Assembly: GCF_015207735.1 (NCBI RefSeq)
Contig: NZ_JADEWG010000063.1
Coordinates: 1-36,977, forward strand
DNA from: [Phormidium] sp. LEGE 05292
GTDB lineage: Bacteria > Cyanobacteriota > Cyanobacteriia > Cyanobacteriales > Aerosakkonemataceae
Direction of reading: 5' to 3'
Length of the DNA stretch: 36,977 nucleotides
Under the pieces are notes generated by a model, which did not search any database, had not been told where the DNA came from, and worked only from the letters and a program-made list of their open reading frames with translations. This document shows, one piece after another, positions 33,051-36,977 of the stretch. The position numbers were made by a program, and so were the translations under genes. Within the stretch, counting starts at the first letter, position 1, and each line of letters starts with the position of its first letter.

Positions 33051-33704
33051 TTATTCTATTGGATGTTGACCGTAAAAAGGTAAAGCTTCCGACCAATGGG
33101 GACGTAACCCTTGTTGCCAATCTAAATATGCCAGTTCTAACAAATGAAACACCGACGCACCTATGTTGCTGGAAACTTCAATTAATTTGTAGGGATAAGT
33201 TAGTTTTGCCAAAGTTTGTTGCCATACTTCCGGTTTCATCACACTATCTGGTAATAATTCAACCTGCTTGAGATCGTTGACAGATTTTCGATAAACTGCT
33301 CCAAAAACTTCGCCGCGACTAGCAGGCATTTGAACTGCGATCGCTTGGTTATCATCCTCCATATCATGCGACCAAGCCACTGCTGCCAAAGTAGAAATAG
33401 CAAACAAAGGAATTTCTAATTGCTGCGCCAAAGTGCGGGCAGTAACCACACCAATGCGCGTACCCGTGAAACTACCAGGGCCTTTCGCAACCGCAATAAA
33501 AGCCAAGTCTGACCAAGATTGTGGTTGGATCAATTCGGCTAAATACTGATGCAAGTGCGTAGATAAATCATGCCCTAAATTCCAGGTTTGGCAGCGAGTC
33601 TCATCAGTAAAATTACTAATACCTATCCCTAACTCCGGGCTACTACTGTGAATACCTAAACCGTATTCTGCCAACTCTGTACACCTTTCCATGAATTCAA
33701 CCAT
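33051..33704 (-). CDS. tsaB: tRNA threonylcarbamoyladenosine biosynthesis protein TsaB
   Basis: 217 aa, normal length. TsaB supports TsaD and TsaE in making t6A37 on ANN-decoding tRNAs. Seen: YGLGIHSSSPELGIGIS at the N-terminus (the ASKHA phosphate-type strand pair, degenerate as usual for TsaB), AFIAVAKGPGSFTGTRIGVVTARTLAQQLEIPLFAISTL (the most conserved block), and ASRGEVFGAVYR. ATGs at 33704 and 33692 are both possible starts; neither has a clear ribosome site. It is convergent with lnt. The partner genes are not in the window. Confidence 0.94.
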   Translation of the reverse strand: MVEFMERCTELAEYGLGIHSSSPELGIGISNFTDETRCQTWNLGHDLSTHLHQYLAELIQPQSWSDLAFIAVAKGPGSFTGTRIGVVTARTLAQQLEIPLFAISTLAAVAWSHDMEDDNQAIAVQMPASRGEVFGAVYRKSVNDLKQVELLPDSVMKPEVWQQTLAKLTYPYKLIEVSSNIGASVFHLLELAYLDWQQGLRPHWSEALPFYGQHPIE

Positions 33705-34089
33705 TCAACAGATTCTTTGTAGCAAAACTTCTCTGTAATACTCCCAGTATAATTCTCATTTCTGCAAAAATTCTGTCGTTAATTCACTAGATCTACTAGC
33801 TCTACTTTAGTCAAATCGTTATTCTTACTTAATGAGCCAAGCTAATTTTAAAGATTAGAATAAATTCTGATTCGTGAGTAGTAATTAGCCAAGAGCTGTG
33901 ACTAAGATAGAATTAGCAATGAACCAAGTATAATAGCAAAAGTCAAGCCAAATACCTGATTCAGCATAAGATAACTAGAATTGAGTTCTAATCTTTTTCC
34001 TTAAAATAGCGAAGATCTAGATCACAAAATAAAAAAAAAAGGGCATTATTATCGTATTGATTGTGTAAAACACAATAAGGAGTAACAAA
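33705..34089. other. Divergent regulatory region upstream of tsaB and the PEP-CTERM gene
   Basis: 385 bp, AT-rich, with no gene seen. A perfect -10 hexamer TATAAT occurs at 33929-33934 on the plus strand, without a good -35. An A10 run (about 34029-34040) precedes the ribosome site AAGGAG of the PEP-CTERM gene at 34077-34082. The long leader suggests regulation of that gene. Confidence 0.5.
34060..34076 (+). promoter_or_regulatory. Small inverted repeat beside the ribosome site of the PEP-CTERM gene
   Basis: ATTGTGT and ACACAAT pair perfectly over a 3-nt loop, ending right before AAGGAG. It could be a 5'-leader hairpin affecting ribosome access or a dimeric operator. Confidence 0.4.
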
Positions 34090-34959
34090 ATGAAATTACA
34101 AAACGCCGCGACTTTTCTAGGTTTAGCTTGTAGTACAGTTTTAGCCGTTTCTACTGCCGCTCAAGCTGCCAATTTTACCAGTAATGTCAGCCAAACATCA
34201 GACCCCGAAGCTGATATTTGGTTGAACTCCATTACTCAGAATGGGAATACATTTAACAAATTTAATTTGGTCAACAAAGCCAAGATTCTCTACAATGACC
34301 CTATCAAGGATGTAAAACCTGGACAAACTTCCAATCCAGAACTCGGTCTCTCGGTTAACAACACGGGTGCTGCTAGCACAGACCGAGGTGATAAAGCAAG
34401 CAAACCAGGTGGTCGTGAAGTGTCTGGTTTAAATAACCCTACTGATGATGATATTGCTGCATATCTGGGTAACAACAACCTCAACAACATTATTGATGTT
34501 GAAGATGGTAAAACCATGAAAATGAACCTGTTCTTCCAAGAAACTATTGTCGCGGATAATACAGGATTAGATAACTTGTTCTTCTGGGAACGGGGTTCGG
34601 GACAATGGAATGCCAGCGATCTTTTAATTCAAGCAATTGATGCCAGCGGCAACCTGATCGGTAAATCTCTGTTCCTCGGTCGTAACGATAAACAATATGC
34701 TGGCTTTAGCCTTGACACGCTTGAAATTGACAAAGCCCAAGAAGTAGGCTCCTGGGGAGTTAAACTCAGTCAATTGGGAGTAACCTCTGCTGCGGGTATC
34801 AGAGTCTTTTCAGATTGGACTATGAATGGGCCTGATTTCAAGGTGATGGCGCGATCGAGTAGTAAAAGCGTACCTGAACCTGCAACCCTCACTGGTTTAG
34901 GATTAGTAGCTGCTTCTTTAGCTGCATTTCGCCGTCGTCAAGTTAACAAAATCTCTTAA
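34090..34959 (+). CDS. PEP-CTERM exosortase-dependent surface protein
   Basis: 289 aa. The N-terminal signal peptide ends near AAQAAN (residue 27). The mature region of about 230 residues is Asn/Asp/Gly-rich and beta-type (SDPEADIWLNSITQNGNTFNK, FNLVNKAKILYND, FFWERGSGQWNASDLLIQAID, WGVKLSQLGVTSAAGIRVFSD). The end is VPEPATLTGLGLVAASLAAF then RRRQ, a canonical PEP-CTERM signal with hydrophobic stretch and basic tail. It resembles the cyanobacterial exosortase-dependent surface proteins (XDP group). It should be processed and shown on the outer surface or in sheath material. The ribosome site AAGGAG is 7 nt from the ATG. The gene is single, followed by a strong terminator. Confidence 0.9.
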   Translation: MKLQNAATFLGLACSTVLAVSTAAQAANFTSNVSQTSDPEADIWLNSITQNGNTFNKFNLVNKAKILYNDPIKDVKPGQTSNPELGLSVNNTGAASTDRGDKASKPGGREVSGLNNPTDDDIAAYLGNNNLNNIIDVEDGKTMKMNLFFQETIVADNTGLDNLFFWERGSGQWNASDLLIQAIDASGNLIGKSLFLGRNDKQYAGFSLDTLEIDKAQEVGSWGVKLSQLGVTSAAGIRVFSDWTMNGPDFKVMARSSSKSVPEPATLTGLGLVAASLAAFRRRQVNKIS

Positions 34960-35002
34960 GAGGCTGCCAAATATACTTCCCTTCTTTTTTAGACATATAT
35001 GA

Positions 35003-35040
35003 AAAAGGGTTCATTTTCACTGAACCCTTTTGTTTTTTTT
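35003..35040 (+). terminator. Rho-independent terminator of the PEP-CTERM gene
   Basis: AAAAGGGTTCA (35003-35013) pairs perfectly with TGAACCCTTTT (35021-35031) over 7 nt, and is followed by GTTTTTTTT. It is the clearest terminator in the window. Confidence 0.93.
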
Positions 35041-35047
35041 GTGTTTA

Positions 35048-35169
35048 TATAGCAGTCGCTTTCGTCGGTTAGGACATTTCTCTTCTCTATACCCTGTTAC
35101 CCATTCCCTGTTCAGGAGTTCGCTTTAAATCAAAATTATCATGTTCTAACCGATATGTCCGTTGCTATA
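35048..35169. mobile_element. MITE-like element with imperfect terminal inverted repeats
   Basis: The left end, TATAGCA plus 10 nt plus TCGGTTAGGACAT (about 35048-35077), and the reverse complement of the right end, TATAGCA plus 9 nt plus TCGGTTAGAACAT (about 35141-35169), form inverted repeats of about 30 bp. The total length is about 122 bp. The ends lie at TA dinucleotides, as expected for IS630/Tc1-type targets. The core has no ORF. The transposase family is inferred only from the ends. Confidence 0.55.
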
Positions 35170-35179
35170 AAAGACTGAA

Positions 35180-35207
35180 GGAAAAAGGTTTGAACCAATC
35201 CTTTTCC
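35180..35207 (-). terminator. Hairpin downstream of ycf34
   Basis: GGAAAAAGG (35180-35188) can pair with CCTTTTCC (35200-35207) with one bulge. On the minus strand this follows the ycf34 stop at 35212 and is followed by TTCAGTCTTTT. It is a possible weak terminator. Confidence 0.4.
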
Positions 35208-35211
35208 CGTT

Positions 35212-35460
35212 TCAAGTAGGTACTAACTCACCGGGACGTAACTTCGCCCATTTACCCATTTCTTGTTTAAAGCTAACGCAGCCTACAACGTCCCATTCCA
35301 TTTCTACATAATCTTGTCGGGGACGAATGTTAACATTAATGCTGGGTTCAATTGGTTCAAAGTCGGGATCTGCTGTGAGGTGAGGTACCTCATGCTGCGT
35401 TTCTACGGCGTGGTAGGTAATACAGCGATCGACATAATGGCAGTTAACGCAAATACACAT
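35212..35460 (-). CDS. ycf34: Ycf34 family iron-sulfur protein
   Basis: 82 aa. The conserved start MCICVNCHYVDRCITYHAVE has four cysteines (3, 5, 8 and 14) of the family. The rest carries the family pattern (HLTADPDFEPIEPSINVNIR, then VEMEWDVVGCVSFKQEMGKW) with a further Cys. Ycf34 occurs in cyanobacteria and red-lineage plastids. The Synechocystis protein has been reported to bind an Fe-S cluster and to affect photosynthetic electron transport. It is soluble and stands alone, divergent from the CCA-enzyme gene. Confidence 0.95.
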   Translation of the reverse strand: MCICVNCHYVDRCITYHAVETQHEVPHLTADPDFEPIEPSINVNIRPRQDYVEMEWDVVGCVSFKQEMGKWAKLRPGELVPT

Positions 35461-35560
35461 AGCGTCTTCTCCAGTGGCTTTTTTGTTAATCTAGCTTAGG
35501 CGAGTGGGCGATCGCTTAGTCCCTTGGTTGATTTTTGTTGCGATTATCTGAAAAACTACC

Positions 35561-36865
35561 ATGAACCACAGAGACACAGAGAACGCAGAGAGAGAATTTT
35601 CGGCTTTGTCTCCTGAAAATTGGCCGTTTGATTTAAAATTGTTGCCGGAATCTGCTTACATGGTAGGTGGTGCGGTAAGAGATGCGCTTTTGGGGAGAAA
35701 GCGCGATTATTTGGATTTAGATTTTGTTATCCCGGAAAAAGCAGTAAAGGTTGCCCGTAAAATCGCTACTCACTACAAAGCTGGTTTTGTTTTGTTAGAT
35801 CCCCAAAGACAAATTGCTAGGGTAGTTTTTCCCCATGCTACTGCTGATTTCGCTCAGCAAGAAGGTGATTCGTTAGAAACTGATTTGCGGCGACGAGATT
35901 TTACCATGAATGCGATCGCCTACCACCCCCACACCAACCAAATAATCGATCCCCTGCAAGGTTACACTGATTTAAAGCAAAATCTCATCCGCATGGTATC
36001 ACCTGCTAACCTGCAAGATGACCCTTTGCGCTTATTCAGAGCATACCGTCAAGCTGCCCAATTAGGTTTTACGATTCAACCAGAAACTCGTTCCGTAATT
36101 AAAGAAATCGCACCTTTAATTGGTACAGTTGCAGCTGAAAGAGTCCGAGTGGAATTAGGTTATTTGCTCAATTCTCATTCTGGAATTCCCTGGTTAACTG
36201 CTGCTTGGGAAGATGGATTAATTAATATTTGGTTGAGTCACGCTACAGAAAAAAGTTTCCGCCAACTTGTCGCCATTAACTCCGCTGCTACCACATTAGT
36301 AAAAATTTGGCCTCAATTAGAAATAGAACTTTCTCAAGCAATTCGTGATACTATCAAAACTCCTTGGTTAAGTCTTGCCAAACTCGCTTGTTTAGTCATA
36401 AACGATCCTATTTTGGCGGAATTAGAATTACAAAAACTCTCTTACAGTCGCGCCGAAATCAAAGCGGTAACTACCATATTAAAACTTTTATCACAATTGC
36501 ATTTAAAGCAAGAATTACCTAATAAAATGTCTTTAAGAGAGCAATATTTTCTATTTCGAGAAGCCGGAAAAGCTTTTCCGATTGTTGCAGTTTCAGCTGT
36601 AGCTACAGGAATTTCCATTGAGGCAATTTCGCCTTTAATTAACCGCTATCTTAATCCTAACGATCGAGTTGCTCACCCGATTCCCCTAATTTCTGGCAAT
36701 GATTTAATGAGAGAACTTAACCTCAACCCTAGCCCAAAACTTGGCGAATTACTTACAGAAATTCAAATTGCTCACATTGAAGGTAAAATTGCTAGTGTTG
36801 CAGAAGCGATCGCACTCGCCAGCCAGTTATATGAGCAGGGGAGCAGGGGAGCAAAGGGACACTAA
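35561..36865 (+). CDS. Class II tRNA nucleotidyltransferase (CCA/poly(A) polymerase family)
   Basis: 434 aa. Seen: the nucleotidyltransferase start MVGGAVRDALLGRKRDYLDLDFV (metal Asps in DLDF), the LRRRDFTMNAIAY motif, DPLQGYTDLKQNLIR, and DPLRLFRAYRQAAQLGF (nucleotide-choosing region), followed by a helical tRNA-binding part (EIAPLIGTVAAERVRVELGYLL). It builds or repairs the tRNA 3' CCA. Some cyanobacteria divide the work between a CC-adding and an A-adding enzyme, and I cannot tell which this is. The first 11 codons, MNHRDTENAER, come from an ACAGAG repeat, and the tail YEQGSRGAKGH comes from an AGCAGGGG repeat, so the true start could be later (TTG at 35606). Confidence 0.92.
   Translation: MNHRDTENAEREFSALSPENWPFDLKLLPESAYMVGGAVRDALLGRKRDYLDLDFVIPEKAVKVARKIATHYKAGFVLLDPQRQIARVVFPHATADFAQQEGDSLETDLRRRDFTMNAIAYHPHTNQIIDPLQGYTDLKQNLIRMVSPANLQDDPLRLFRAYRQAAQLGFTIQPETRSVIKEIAPLIGTVAAERVRVELGYLLNSHSGIPWLTAAWEDGLINIWLSHATEKSFRQLVAINSAATTLVKIWPQLEIELSQAIRDTIKTPWLSLAKLACLVINDPILAELELQKLSYSRAEIKAVTTILKLLSQLHLKQELPNKMSLREQYFLFREAGKAFPIVAVSAVATGISIEAISPLINRYLNPNDRVAHPIPLISGNDLMRELNLNPSPKLGELLTEIQIAHIEGKIASVAEAIALASQLYEQGSRGAKGH
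35563..35593 (+). repeat. ACAGAG-type repeat forming the start of the CCA-enzyme gene
   Basis: GAACCACAGAGACACAGAG then AACGCAGAGAG: degenerate ACCACAGAG, ACACAGAG, AACGCAGAG units. They belong to the same purine-rich family as the CAGATAAACACAGATG and CGCAGATGAA units near 12880-12970. It supplies the ATG context and first codons of the gene. Confidence 0.8.
36833..36858 (+). repeat. AGCAGGGG repeat at the 3' end of the CCA-enzyme gene
   Basis: AGCAGGGG occurs at 36834-36841 and 36842-36849 and, changed, as AGCAAAGG at 36850-36857. It encodes the last residues before the stop. Similar GGCAGAGG units lie at 2412-2431, right after the gene at 1810-2412. Confidence 0.75.
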
Positions 36866-36977
36866 AGCTTTTATTCTGCATTTTCCGAATATGCAAATTA
36901 AATGCTCATCACTTTACTAAATCATTAATTCTTAATACTCTGAATCCAAATCCCCAACTAACACTAAGTGATAATAT

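Overview
The window is cyanobacterial chromosome, most likely from a filamentous, Oscillatoriales-type species. Evidence seen directly: HIP1 octamers (GCGATCGC, for example 1126-1133 and 3772-3779) lie throughout; there is a ycf34 gene, a YggT/Ycf19 gene, two PEP-CTERM surface proteins and a cyanobacterial-type phytochelatin synthase; and intergenic spaces are full of short palindromic or tandem repeats of kinds common in cyanobacteria. The species assignment is inference.

Layout. 1-348: a heptamer tandem repeat, then a small glycine-zipper membrane protein and a YggT protein. 1204-6088: two conserved hypotheticals, then a leftward cluster of CPA2 cation/proton antiporter, small anchored protein and aroE, with a perfect 18-bp hairpin inside it. 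6339-11175: all leftward, with a PEP-CTERM metzincin-like protease, a membrane protein, a phytochelatin-synthase-like enzyme, and a pair of FHA proteins (FHA plus nucleotide-binding oxidoreductase, FHA plus zinc ribbon). 11524-12786: metK with a TTG start. 13053-15920: lipoprotein plus OmpA-domain pair, and an EAL protein. 16587-21135: a soluble PAS-GAF histidine kinase and the PcrA/UvrD-type helicase. 21570-22844: an FGGY sugar kinase carrying a palindromic repeat in frame.

The least ordinary stretch is 22901-25640. Three overlapping rightward small genes (the last two paralogous, 57 and 56 aa, too short for a usual 60-aa ORF cutoff) converge on a leftward pair: a deaminase-fold protein with HAE and PxCxxC motifs, and a partner whose C-terminus carries the N-terminal conserved region of cyanobacterial AbrB (cyAbrB). 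The pair resembles a polymorphic-toxin deaminase module and its partner, which is inference. A glycine-zipper membrane protein and dense repeats follow.

25643-36865 is mainly housekeeping: TerB-like protein, histone-deacetylase-family amidohydrolase, ClC channel/transporter, gyrA, lnt, tsaB, a PEP-CTERM surface protein with a strong terminator, a MITE-like inverted-repeat element, ycf34, and a class II CCA/poly(A) nucleotidyltransferase whose first codons and last codons are both made of repeat DNA. No tRNA, rRNA, CRISPR array, intact transposase or recognised riboswitch was seen. A recurring theme is that repeats touch coding sequence: inside the sugar kinase, at both ends of the CCA enzyme and over the lnt stop codon.
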